The translations under genes were made by a program, and so were the position numbers. Below, piece after piece: positions 26,294 to 33,977 of a stretch of DNA of 64,000 nucleotides. The notes beneath the pieces are model-generated. The model had not been told where the DNA came from. It searched no databases and worked only from the letters and a program-made list of their open reading frames with translations. This DNA comes from Flavobacteriaceae bacterium UBA7302 (GTDB taxonomy: Bacteria; Bacteroidota; Bacteroidia; Flavobacteriales; Flavobacteriaceae). The stretch is taken from contig DKQS01000007.1 in NCBI GenBank assembly GCA_002471825.1, positions 1 to 64,000 of the forward strand, read 5' to 3'. Positions within the stretch are counted from its first letter, which is position 1. Each line of letters starts with the position of its first letter.

Positions 26294-27247
26294 TTAAAAA
26301 ACCGATTTCGCTATGGCCTTGACATTCGAGGATTTCCCCATCGAATAGTAATGTACTACTGGCACTCCGAAATCAATCAATTCTTTGCTTTGTTGAATGC
26401 ACCAATCAATACCGACTTGGCGCACTTCTTTGTTATTTTTGCACGATTCAACCGCTTTGATCAAATCTTCGGGTAAATCTATCTTGAACACTTGAGGAAG
26501 CAACTGTAGGTGCTTTCCGATTGCTAAGGGTTTGATTCCCGGAATGATGGGCACTGTGATACCAATTTCCCGTGCTGCCTTTACAAAATTAAAATATTTT
26601 TGATTGTCAAAAAACATCTGCGTCACCACATAATCAGCACCAGCATCTACCTTTTCTTTCAGTCGTTTTAGGTCGGTTTGCAAGGACGGACTCTCAATAT
26701 GCTTTTCTGGATAACCTGCGACACCGATACAGAAATCGCAGTAATCATCAATTTCCATGACATCGTGCAAGTATTTCCCTTGATTCAAATTTACCATCTG
26801 TTCCACCAATCCTTTTGCATAGGTATGACCGCCTTTGGTGGCTTCAAAATACGACTGATGTTTCATTGCATCTCCTCGCAAGGCCATTACATTGTTGATT
26901 CCCAAATAATGACAATCTACCAACAAATACTCGGTTTCTTCTTTGGTAAATCCTCCGCATAATACATGGGGAACCGTATCTACATTGTATTTGTGTTTGA
27001 TGGCCGCACAGATCCCCAAGGTTCCTGGACGCATACGAGTAATCTTACGATCGAAAAGTCCATCTCTTTCAATGTACACATACTCCTCTCTTGAGGTAGT
27101 TACATCAATGAATGGCGGATTGAACTCCATCAACGGATCGATGTTGTTGTACAATTCCTGAATGTTTTTTCCTTTTCGAGGAGGAATGATTTCAAAGGAG
27201 AATAAGGTTTTCCCTTCTGATTGTGCAATATGTTCGGTTACTTTCAT
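26294..27247 (-). CDS. metF: 5,10-Methylenetetrahydrofolate reductase
   Basis: This 317-residue flavoprotein reduces methylenetetrahydrofolate to methyltetrahydrofolate for methionine synthase. The N-terminus FSFEIIPPRKGK is the MTHFR TIM-barrel start (with the active-site Glu). NNVMALRGDAM and DAGADYVVTQMFFDN are family blocks of the flavin- and folate-binding site, and VPIIPGIKPL is near the C-terminus. It is encoded downstream of split metH on the same strand, as expected for enzymes of consecutive steps, and is probably part of the same SAM-controlled transcript. Confidence 0.95.
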   Translation of the reverse strand: MKVTEHIAQSEGKTLFSFEIIPPRKGKNIQELYNNIDPLMEFNPPFIDVTTSREEYVYIERDGLFDRKITRMRPGTLGICAAIKHKYNVDTVPHVLCGGFTKEETEYLLVDCHYLGINNVMALRGDAMKHQSYFEATKGGHTYAKGLVEQMVNLNQGKYLHDVMEIDDYCDFCIGVAGYPEKHIESPSLQTDLKRLKEKVDAGADYVVTQMFFDNQKYFNFVKAAREIGITVPIIPGIKPLAIGKHLQLLPQVFKIDLPEDLIKAVESCKNNKEVRQVGIDWCIQQSKELIDFGVPVVHYYSMGKSSNVKAIAKSVF

Positions 27248-27342
27248 TCGTTATTCTTTTGATCAAAATGACGCTAAAATTGTTCTCGATACAATTCTGA
27301 TTTTTAATCAGAATCACTCGAACTGACACCATCTTTTATCCT

Positions 27343-27370
27343 GTTATCTCGAGCTCAGTCGAGAGATCTC
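27343..27370. repeat. Dispersed palindromic repeat, intergenic copy between metH and metF
   Basis: The sequence contains ATCTCGAG-CTCAGT-CGAGAGAT, an imperfect inverted repeat built on CTCGA/TCGAG. A second copy, in opposite orientation, lies inside metH at 28016-28043. Elements of this look are common as dispersed repeats in flavobacterial genomes. Confidence 0.65.
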
Positions 27371-27406
27371 TTCGTTTTTTATTTTACAGATGAATAAATA
27401 TTCAAC

Positions 27407-30124
27407 TTATCCATCAGCTAAATTCGGATTCAACCATTTGGTGGCTTCTTCCACCGATATATTTCTTCTCACTGCGTAATCCTCTAACTGGTCTTGTTTG
27501 ATTTTGCCTAAGCCAAAGTATGTTGCTTTTTCATTTCCAAAATAATAGCCGCTCACACCGGCCGCTGGCCACATCGCTTTAGACTCGGTAAGTTTTACTC
27601 CGATGTTTTCTTCTACCTTTAATAGTTCCCAAATGGTATCTTTTTCCAAATGATCCGGACAAGCTGGATAGCCAGGTGCCGGACGAATCCCTTTGTAAAC
27701 CTCACTGATTAACTCTTCATTGGTAAGTGCTTCGGAAGTAGCATATCCCCAATGTTTTGTTCTAACTTGTTCATGAAGATATTCGGCAAAAGCCTCGGCC
27801 AATCGATCGGCAATGGCCTTGATCATAATGGAACTGTAATCATCATTTTCTTTTTCAAAAGCTTCCGCCAATGCCTGTGTTCCGAATCCGGCAGTAACAC
27901 AGAAACAACCCATGTAATCTTGTAATCCGTCTTCTTTAGGAGCAACAAAATCGGCCAAGGCATAATTGGGAACTCCCGATCGTTTTTTGAGCTGTTGCCG
28001 CAGGGTTAGGAATCTGAGATCTCTCGACTGCGCTCGAGATGACAATTGTACTTCAATGTCATCATCATTTACTGAGTTGGCTTCGAACAGTCCAAAAACA
28101 GCTTTTCCTTTTAACTTTTGATTGGTCAATACATCTTTCAACATCACTTGTGCATCTTGGAACAAATCTCTTGCTTGTTCTCCCACTACTTCATCCTGTA
28201 AAATAGCCGGATACTTTCCGTGTAAATCCCAACTTCTGAAGAAAGGTGTCCAATCGATGTAGTCTTTAAGAATAGACAAGTCAAAGTCTTCCAAGACTTG
28301 AATTCCCAATTCATTTGGTTTCTTAATTGATGCGGATGACCATTCGATTTGAAATTTATTCGCTCGTGCGGCTTCGATAGAAATGTATTCTTTCTTCTTA
28401 GTTCGGTTTAAGAATTTTTCACGGAAAACATCATACTCTTCTCTAATCTGTTGTTTGTAGGTTGTATTGTTTTCTTGCAATAAATCTCCCACAACGGTTA
28501 CTGCCCGTGATGCATCATTCACATGCACCACACTATGACTGTAATTCGGAGCAATTTTCACAGCGGTATGTGCTCTTGAAGTGGTTGCTCCACCGATCAA
28601 TAAGGGAACTTCAAAATTATTTCGTTCCATTTCTTTAGAGAGATAGACCATTTCATCCAAAGAAGGCGTTATCAATCCACTCAATCCAATAACGTCTACG
28701 TTTTCTTTTTTGGCTACTTCGATGATTTTTTCAGGCGGAACCATCACTCCCAAATCAACGATTTCATAGTTGTTACATCCCAAGACCACACTCACGATAT
28801 TCTTTCCAATATCATGCACATCGCCCTTTACGGTAGCCATTAAAATTTTTCCTGCGGATTGAGCATCCGAGTCTTTTTCTTCTTCTATAAAAGGCTGCAA
28901 ATAAGCCACCGCTTTTTTCATTACTCGGGCCGATTTTACCACTTGTGGCAAGAACATTTTTCCGCTTCCAAACAAATCGCCAACCACATTCATTCCCTTC
29001 ATCAAGTGACCTTCAATTACCTGAATTGGTTTGTCTACTTCTTGTCGAGCAGTTTCAACATCTTCAACAATGAAGGCATCGATTCCTTTGACCAAAGAAT
29101 GCGTAATTCGATCTTGTAATTCACCATTTCGCCATTCCAAGACCTTTTCATCACCGCCTTTTTTGTTGCCTTTTACCTTTTCGGCAAAATCTAATAGGCG
29201 TTCTGTCGCATCATCTCGGCGGTCTAACAAAACGTCTTCTACATGTTCTAATAAATCCTTAGGAATATCGTCATACACCTCCAGCATGGCCGGATTCACA
29301 ATCCCCATATTCATCCCATGGTTGATAGCATGATACAAGAACGAGGAGTGCATGGCCTCACGAACCGTATTGTTTCCACGGAATGAGAAAGAAACGTTGC
29401 TTACTCCACCAGAGACATTGGCATGGGGTAAATTTTCACGAATCCATTGGGTTGCTTTGAAGAAATCGACCGCATTCTTTCGATGTTCTTCCATTCCTGT
29501 TGCCACTGGAAATATATTTGGATCAAAAATGATGTCCTGAGCTGGGAATCCAACCTGATTCACCAAAATATTATAGGATCGTTCGCAGATTTCGATTCTC
29601 CGTTCGTAGTTGTCTGCTTGCCCGTCTTCATCAAAAGCCATCACAATCACAGCAGCACCATAACGCTTGATCAATTTGGCTTGACGAATAAATTCTTCTT
29701 CACCTTCTTTTAAGCTAATGGAATTCACCACACATTTCCCCTGCACCACTTGAAGACCCGCTTCAATGATTTCCCATTTGGAGGAGTCGATCATAATGGG
29801 TACTCGTGCAATATCTGGCTCGGAGGCAATGAGATTGAGGAAGGTAGTCATGGCTTCAACACCATCCAACATACCTTCGTCCATGTTCACATCAATTATT
29901 TGAGCACCTCCTTCTACTTGATGACGTGCCACTTCCAAAGCTTCATCAAACTTTTCCTCTTTGATGAGACGTAAGAATTTTCGAGAACCTGTGACATTGG
30001 TCCGTTCTCCAACATTGATAAAGTTGGAGTCTGGAGTGACTACGAGTGGTTCTAATCCAGATAAGGTCAAGAACTTAGTTTTTGGTTTTTGGTTTTTGGT
30101 ATGTTGGATTTTTTCAGTATTCAA
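27407..30124 (-). CDS. metH: Methionine synthase, cobalamin-dependent, C-terminal portion (folate, B12 and activation domains)
   Basis: This 905-residue protein supplies the methyltetrahydrofolate-binding, cobalamin-binding and reactivation domains of MetH. The pterin-binding domain begins with FINVGERTNVTGSRKFLRLI. The B12 domain has the base-off motif in GDVHDIGKNIVSVVLG (His ligand), and the activation domain has RPAPGYPACPDH. The homocysteine domain is encoded separately at 30523-31521, a split seen in many Bacteroidota. The start is TTG at 30122-30124, overlapping the stop of the preceding gene as TTGA. Two oddities exist: a heptad repeat encodes the N-terminal KNQKPKTK, and a palindromic repeat contributes SSRAQSRDL near the activation domain. 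Confidence 0.93.
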   Translation of the reverse strand: MNTEKIQHTKNQKPKTKFLTLSGLEPLVVTPDSNFINVGERTNVTGSRKFLRLIKEEKFDEALEVARHQVEGGAQIIDVNMDEGMLDGVEAMTTFLNLIASEPDIARVPIMIDSSKWEIIEAGLQVVQGKCVVNSISLKEGEEEFIRQAKLIKRYGAAVIVMAFDEDGQADNYERRIEICERSYNILVNQVGFPAQDIIFDPNIFPVATGMEEHRKNAVDFFKATQWIRENLPHANVSGGVSNVSFSFRGNNTVREAMHSSFLYHAINHGMNMGIVNPAMLEVYDDIPKDLLEHVEDVLLDRRDDATERLLDFAEKVKGNKKGGDEKVLEWRNGELQDRITHSLVKGIDAFIVEDVETARQEVDKPIQVIEGHLMKGMNVVGDLFGSGKMFLPQVVKSARVMKKAVAYLQPFIEEEKDSDAQSAGKILMATVKGDVHDIGKNIVSVVLGCNNYEIVDLGVMVPPEKIIEVAKKENVDVIGLSGLITPSLDEMVYLSKEMERNNFEVPLLIGGATTSRAHTAVKIAPNYSHSVVHVNDASRAVTVVGDLLQENNTTYKQQIREEYDVFREKFLNRTKKKEYISIEAARANKFQIEWSSASIKKPNELGIQVLEDFDLSILKDYIDWTPFFRSWDLHGKYPAILQDEVVGEQARDLFQDAQVMLKDVLTNQKLKGKAVFGLFEANSVNDDDIEVQLSSRAQSRDLRFLTLRQQLKKRSGVPNYALADFVAPKEDGLQDYMGCFCVTAGFGTQALAEAFEKENDDYSSIMIKAIADRLAEAFAEYLHEQVRTKHWGYATSEALTNEELISEVYKGIRPAPGYPACPDHLEKDTIWELLKVEENIGVKLTESKAMWPAAGVSGYYFGNEKATYFGLGKIKQDQLEDYAVRRNISVEEATKWLNPNLADG
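28016..28043. repeat. Dispersed palindromic repeat inserted in the metH reading frame
   Basis: The minus strand reads GTCATCTCGAG-CGCAGT-CGAGAGATCTC, the same element as at 27343-27370 in inverse orientation. It is translated as SSRAQSRDL between the MetH segments NDDDIEVQ and FLTLRQQLKKRSG, a loop that is shorter or different in MetH proteins as I know them. The insertion keeps the frame. Confidence 0.65.
30078..30100. repeat. Heptanucleotide tandem repeat (GTTTTTG) within the 5' end of metH
   Basis: Three exact GTTTTTG units plus two bases lie within the first codons of the MetH C-terminal-portion gene, where the complement encodes the Lys/Pro/Gln-rich stretch after residue 8. A 7-base unit is not a multiple of three, so a change in copy number would shift the frame relative to the start codon. 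Confidence 0.75.
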
Positions 30125-30480
30125 CCTTGTTTGCTTTTTAAGAAGTTAATTGTACCATTAATTAATTTCTTAGAAGAAAGAATCGTTTTCATAATTTTAT
30201 TAAATGGTAAATCATTAACAAAACCTAAATCTTTTGATAGGTACAATTGTGTTTCTAATTCAAATAAAGATCCCTTAGCGATGTATAAATACTGGCATTT
30301 CTCTTTGTAAGAACGCCGCCCTGAACCTTCTGCGATATTAGAAGGAATTGAAATCGCTGACCTTCTCATTTGAGGCACAATTCCATACATTTCTTCCTTC
30401 GGAAACTCCTTTGTTATTTCATAAATTTCTTTGACCAATTTCCTCGAATTTGTCCAAACTTCTAACTTTGTATATTCCAT
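30121..30480 (-). CDS. Four-helix-bundle protein (S23 / 23S rRNA intervening-sequence protein family)
   Basis: This 119-residue all-helical protein has the family hallmarks KLEVWTNSRKLVKEIYEIT at the start, EEMYGIVPQMRRSAISIPSNIAEGSGR in the middle, and ARGSLFELETQL-like KGSLFELETQLYLSKDLG later. The family was first seen as proteins encoded in 23S rRNA intervening sequences and is widespread in Bacteroidota as small stand-alone genes; its function is unknown. Here it sits between the two halves of metH in the same direction and its stop overlaps the TTG start of the second half. It looks like a mobile-type insertion into a metabolic operon. Confidence 0.88.
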   Translation of the reverse strand: MEYTKLEVWTNSRKLVKEIYEITKEFPKEEMYGIVPQMRRSAISIPSNIAEGSGRRSYKEKCQYLYIAKGSLFELETQLYLSKDLGFVNDLPFNKIMKTILSSKKLINGTINFLKSKQG

Positions 30481-30510
30481 TTTCTAGCATTTTTTTCTTT
30501 TTTCTCCAAA

Positions 30511-30538
30511 AACCATTAACCATTAACCATCAACCAAT
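30511..30538. repeat. Heptanucleotide tandem repeat (AACCATT) across the end of metH N-terminal gene
   Basis: Four consecutive 7-base units lie in register: AACCATT, AACCATT, AACCATC, AACCAAT. The run includes the last codons and the stop codon (30523-30525) of the homocysteine-domain gene, so the repeat writes the C-terminal residues of that protein. Confidence 0.75.
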
Positions 30539-31521
30539 ATTCTCGGTTCATATTTCTCCGCTACTTCAGCAATTGCTTTAATATGTTCAGGATTGGTACC
30601 ACAACAACCACCAATAATATTAATCAATCCATCTTGCAAATACGCTTCAATCAACGCCTGCATTTCTTGTGGCGTTTGATCATATTCCCCAAAGGCATTT
30701 GGCAATCCCGCATTGGGATGCGCGGAGGTGTAAAAAGGTGTTTCTCTAGACAAGCGCTTCAAATAGGGATGTAATTGCTCTGCACCCAAAGCACAATTAA
30801 ATCCCACACTCAACAAGGGAATGTGAGAAACTGAAATCAAAAACGCTTCTACCGTCTGACCGGATAAGGTCCTTCCTGAAGCATCCGTAATGGTTCCTGA
30901 TACCATGATCGGAATATCTATCTTTCTTTCTTCTTTCACCTCTTCAATCGCAAAAAGGGCCGCTTTGGCATTCAAGGTATCGAAGATGGTTTCTACCAAT
31001 AAAATGTCGGCACCACCGTCAATTAAGGCCTCCACTTGTTGTTTGTAAGCTGTCTTTAATTCGTTAAAGGTAACCGCTCGAAATTCTGGACGATTCACAT
31101 CTGGAGACAAACTTGCCGTTCTATTGGTAGGTCCAATAGACCCCGCCACAAATCGTTTTTTATTGGGTGTTTTTAAATTGAATTCTTCAACAACTTCCTT
31201 GGCCAATTTGGCCGATTCATAGTTCAATTCATACACCAAATCTTCCATTTGGTAATCAGCCATCGCAATGGTCGTTCCTGAGAACGTATTGGTCTCGATA
31301 ATATCGGCACCCGCCTCCAAATATTTTTTATGTACCGCTTTGATTGCCTCAGGCTGAGTCAACGACAACAAATCATTATTCCCCTTCACTGAAATGGGAA
31401 AATCTTTAAACCGCTCTCCACGGAAATCTTCCTCAGTGAAATCATATTGTTGCAGCATGGTACCCATGGCCCCATCGAGCACGAGTATTCTTTTCTGTAT
31501 TTCTTTGTAAATCGGATTCAT
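30523..31521 (-). CDS. metH: Methionine synthase homocysteine-binding domain (BHMT-like), N-terminal portion
   Basis: This 332-residue TIM barrel binds zinc and homocysteine and is the N-terminal module of MetH. Family blocks are ILVLDGAMGTMLQQYDF at the start, GADIIETNTFSGTTIAM, GFNCALGAEQL (first zinc Cys) and IIGGCCGTNPEHI (the Cys pair). The methyl-carrying domains are encoded at 27407-30124. The gene is the first of the metH-metF group and lies behind a SAM-I riboswitch at 31.6 kb. The protein appears complete for this split form. Confidence 0.94.
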   Translation of the reverse strand: MNPIYKEIQKRILVLDGAMGTMLQQYDFTEEDFRGERFKDFPISVKGNNDLLSLTQPEAIKAVHKKYLEAGADIIETNTFSGTTIAMADYQMEDLVYELNYESAKLAKEVVEEFNLKTPNKKRFVAGSIGPTNRTASLSPDVNRPEFRAVTFNELKTAYKQQVEALIDGGADILLVETIFDTLNAKAALFAIEEVKEERKIDIPIMVSGTITDASGRTLSGQTVEAFLISVSHIPLLSVGFNCALGAEQLHPYLKRLSRETPFYTSAHPNAGLPNAFGEYDQTPQEMQALIEAYLQDGLINIIGGCCGTNPEHIKAIAEVAEKYEPRILVDG

Positions 31522-31594
31522 CCTGATAATTTTTCAATCAATTTGTTATCAGGAAAAGCAGTGAAAGCTTCGTGGGTTATCTCTCCAAAATAGC

Positions 31595-31693
31595 CTTGGA
31601 TAGAATGTAGCACCTTCTTTGTTGATTGATTGTAAGAATTACAAAGGGTTGCTAAGGCTTCAAAGGGTCTATTCCCTCCACCTTTCTTGATAA
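31595..31693 (-). ncRNA. SAM-I (S-box) riboswitch upstream of metH-metF
   Basis: The minus strand carries TTATCAAGAAAGGTGGAGGG, AATAGACCCTTTGAAGCC, TTAGCAACCC, a variable arm with ACAAAG/CTTTGT and AAGGTGCTACATTC. This is nearly the same S-box aptamer as the one upstream of metY, including the 5' block, so the two are probably related by duplication. It lies about 75 bases upstream of the split metH gene. Confidence 0.93.
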
Positions 31694-31778
31694 CTAACCG
31701 TAAAGTATATGAACTTTTACAAAGCAAATATTCAATTAGAAAAGTGACAAATGCAAATTTTTATGAGTTTTTATTTTT

Positions 31779-31806
31779 TTGATAATTGAATTAATCTGTA
31801 TTTTTG
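31779..31806 (+). promoter_or_regulatory. Bacteroidota-type promoter of metK
   Basis: TTG (31779-31781) is followed after 17 bases by TATTTTTG (31799-31806), an exact match to TAnnTTTG. Transcription would start near 31813, which gives a leader of about 135 bases before the metK start codon. Confidence 0.8.
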
Positions 31807-31832
31807 CAGTCCAATTTTAAGAGGATAAATTT

Positions 31833-31887
31833 GACTGATTGCAACCTCAAGGTCTCTCGAAAAAAGAGACAAAAATGCTAAAGCAGT
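31833..31887 (+). ncRNA. Compact structured leader of metK, candidate SAM-sensing RNA
   Basis: In the 5' leader, ACTG and CAGT can pair around the conserved-looking strands GATTGCAACCTCAAGG and AAAAATGCTAAAGC, with a hairpin between them whose stem is GTCTCT/AGAGAC. GCAACC and GCTAAA recall motifs of SAM-binding aptamers, but the element lacks the full S-box found twice nearby. Position directly upstream of the SAM synthetase gene supports a SAM-responsive role, for example a compact SAM-II-like or variant aptamer. The class is uncertain. Confidence 0.5.
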
Positions 31888-31948
31888 AATACTACTTCTG
31901 ACGCACGCACATCTTTCAAATTCATCCGGATTATTTTAAACTGAAGAT

Positions 31949-33202
31949 ATGTCTTATTTTTTTACATCTGAAAGTGTTTCTGAAGGGCACCCAGATAAAG
32001 TAGCCGATCAAATTTCTGATGCCATCATCGATAATTTTTTAGCCTTTGATGCCGATTCGAAAGTAGCTTGTGAAACTTTGGTTACCACAGGACAGGTGGT
32101 ATTAGCGGGAGAAGTAAAGTCAAAAACGTACCTCGATGTTCAAAAGATTGCCCGAGATGTGATCAATAGAATTGGTTACACCAAGGGAGAATATATGTTT
32201 GACGGAAATTCCTGTGGTGTTTTTTCAGCCATTCACGAGCAGTCTGAAGATATCAATCGTGGTGTTGACAGAGCCACAAAGGAAGAACAAGGTGCAGGAG
32301 ACCAAGGAATGATGTTTGGTTATGCGACCAATGAGACCGAAAACTACATGCCATTGGCCTTGGATTTATCGCATCGTATTTTGATCGAATTGGCCGCACT
32401 ACGTCGTGAAAACAAAGACATTACTTACTTAAGACCTGATGCAAAAAGTCAGGTAACTATCGAATATTCAGACGATAACGTACCACAACGCATCGATGCT
32501 ATTGTGGTTTCTACACAACACGATGAGTTTGGCGAGGATGAAGAAATGTTAGCGAAAATCCGAACGGATTTAAAAGAAATTTTAATTCCGCGTGTCAAAG
32601 CCAAATTACCATCTGCCATTCAAGCTTTGTTTAACGATGACATCATTTATCATATCAATCCGACTGGAAAATTTGTAATTGGTGGTCCGCATGGAGATAC
32701 CGGTTTGACAGGTAGAAAAATTATTGTGGACACTTACGGCGGAAAAGGTGCTCACGGAGGTGGGGCTTTCTCTGGAAAAGATCCAAGTAAGGTTGATCGA
32801 TCTGCTGCTTATGCCACAAGACATATTGCGAAGAATTTGGCTGCCGCTGGTGTTGCTGATGAAATTTTAGTGCAGGTTTCCTACGCTATTGGAGTGGTTG
32901 AGCCGGTTGGATTCTTTATCAATACTTACGGAACGGCCAAGGTCGATTTGAATGATGGACAAATTGCTGATAAAGTTTCTGAATTGTTTGATTTAAGGCC
33001 TCATGCCATCGAGGAAAACTTGAAACTTCGAACGCCAATGTATAGCGAAACTGCGGCTTATGGTCATATGGGAAGAACCAATAGAACGGTATCCAAAACC
33101 TTCTCTTTACCCAACGGTAAAACCAAAACCTTTGATGTAGAGTTGTTCACTTGGGAGAAATTAGATCGAGTGGCTGATGTGAAGAAAGCCTTCGACCTTT
33201 AG
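31949..33202 (+). CDS. metK: S-adenosylmethionine synthetase
   Basis: This 417-residue cytosolic enzyme makes SAM from methionine and ATP. It has FTSESVSEGHPDKVADQISD at the N-terminus, GAGDQGMMFGYA as the ATP-binding loop, and GGAFSGKDPSKVDRSAAY as the phosphate-binding P-loop-like block. The length is slightly more than the usual 385-400 but of the Bacteroidota type. It is divergent from metH across two different RNA leaders, which supports feedback by SAM on both sides. Confidence 0.98.
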   Translation: MSYFFTSESVSEGHPDKVADQISDAIIDNFLAFDADSKVACETLVTTGQVVLAGEVKSKTYLDVQKIARDVINRIGYTKGEYMFDGNSCGVFSAIHEQSEDINRGVDRATKEEQGAGDQGMMFGYATNETENYMPLALDLSHRILIELAALRRENKDITYLRPDAKSQVTIEYSDDNVPQRIDAIVVSTQHDEFGEDEEMLAKIRTDLKEILIPRVKAKLPSAIQALFNDDIIYHINPTGKFVIGGPHGDTGLTGRKIIVDTYGGKGAHGGGAFSGKDPSKVDRSAAYATRHIAKNLAAAGVADEILVQVSYAIGVVEPVGFFINTYGTAKVDLNDGQIADKVSELFDLRPHAIEENLKLRTPMYSETAAYGHMGRTNRTVSKTFSLPNGKTKTFDVELFTWEKLDRVADVKKAFDL

Positions 33203-33208
33203 GAGTTA

Positions 33209-33236
33209 TTGGTTGTTGGTTGTTGGTTGTTGGTTG
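33209..33236. repeat. Heptanucleotide tandem repeat (TTGGTTG x4)
   Basis: Four perfect TTGGTTG units start 6 bases after the metK stop codon. They lie in the short gap before the next gene, with no other signal recognised. Confidence 0.85.
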
Positions 33237-33250
33237 AACATAATTAAAAA

Positions 33251-33793
33251 ATGACTAATCGGAAAATTAAAATTATTAAAGAACAAGGCAAAATACCAAC
33301 AGATGAACTTGATGATTTCTGGCAAAATTTTGGTGCGTTTTTTATAATTATAATTTTTCTCGGTTTTTCGGTTTATGCTTTTTACAAAGGAATAATCTCT
33401 GATAATATTACCACCCTTCATTATGTTTTGTTTTTTTCATCACTAGCCCTTTTGACCCTTCTTATCTGGGCTAAGAAAACAGAAAAAAACTTAAAGGGGG
33501 TTCATACTGGACTCACCTTGAAGCAGAATAAGGAATTGATTGAAAAATTATGTTCTGATAATAGATGGATAATCATACAAAATGAGAAATCTTATTATCA
33601 AACATATCTCACAACATTTTTTGATTTTTACAGTCACAAACTAATATTCATTTGTTCCAAGAAAGAAGTTTTCTATAACCTAAGAACAGTAGGTTCTTTC
33701 AGAGGTCGGATACCCATGAATTTTGGATTGGACTTTATTAAAAATTACCGAATAAAAAGGTATATAAAAAACTATGCGAAAAGATCGATATAA
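33251..33793 (+). CDS. Hypothetical protein with two transmembrane segments, 180 aa
   Basis: The family is not recognised. The first 25 residues are soluble and charged, then two hydrophobic segments follow (about residues 29-48 and 56-74) with a short loop, and a basic soluble domain of about 100 residues ends the protein (LIFICSKKEVFYNL, GLDFIKNYRIKRYIK). It is therefore probably an inner-membrane protein with a cytosolic C-terminus. It lies 48 bases after metK on the same strand and might be read through from the metK promoter, but the tandem repeat between them and its lower GC content suggest an independent gene. Confidence 0.6.
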   Translation: MTNRKIKIIKEQGKIPTDELDDFWQNFGAFFIIIIFLGFSVYAFYKGIISDNITTLHYVLFFSSLALLTLLIWAKKTEKNLKGVHTGLTLKQNKELIEKLCSDNRWIIIQNEKSYYQTYLTTFFDFYSHKLIFICSKKEVFYNLRTVGSFRGRIPMNFGLDFIKNYRIKRYIKNYAKRSI

Positions 33794-33870
33794 TCTACCT
33801 ATCTATTGTTCGTAATAAAGCAGACCTCAATATCTTGTCCAAGCCAAACTGTTTAGATTGAATTTAGTTT

Positions 33871-33917
33871 ATTGATAATTGATAATTGTTCACTGACCAC
33901 TGTTTATTGTTCACTGA
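33871..33917. repeat. Degenerate 7-bp and 21-bp periodic repeat upstream of the DUF5916 gene
   Basis: Two and a half ATTGATA units (33871-33888) are followed by ATTGTTCACTGA occurring twice at a spacing of 21 bases (33885 and 33906), that is, three heptads. The stretch is low in complexity and lies upstream of the promoter at 33952. Confidence 0.55.
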
Positions 33918-33951
33918 TTATTGATTAATGATCATTGTTTTTTTATTGTCG

Positions 33952-33959
33952 TACATTTG
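33952..33959 (+). promoter_or_regulatory. -7 promoter element of the DUF5916 gene
   Basis: TACATTTG matches TAnnTTTG exactly and lies 18 bases upstream of the start codon. A TTG at 33935-33937 is 14 bases upstream, slightly closer than usual for the -33 element. Confidence 0.55.
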
Positions 33960-33977
33960 TGCCACCACTAACCCAAC

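Noticed and set aside
31518..31727. Open reading frame of 69 codons overlapping the metH leader
   Set aside because: It runs straight through the SAM-I riboswitch and has no family match; its sequence is explained by the conserved RNA.
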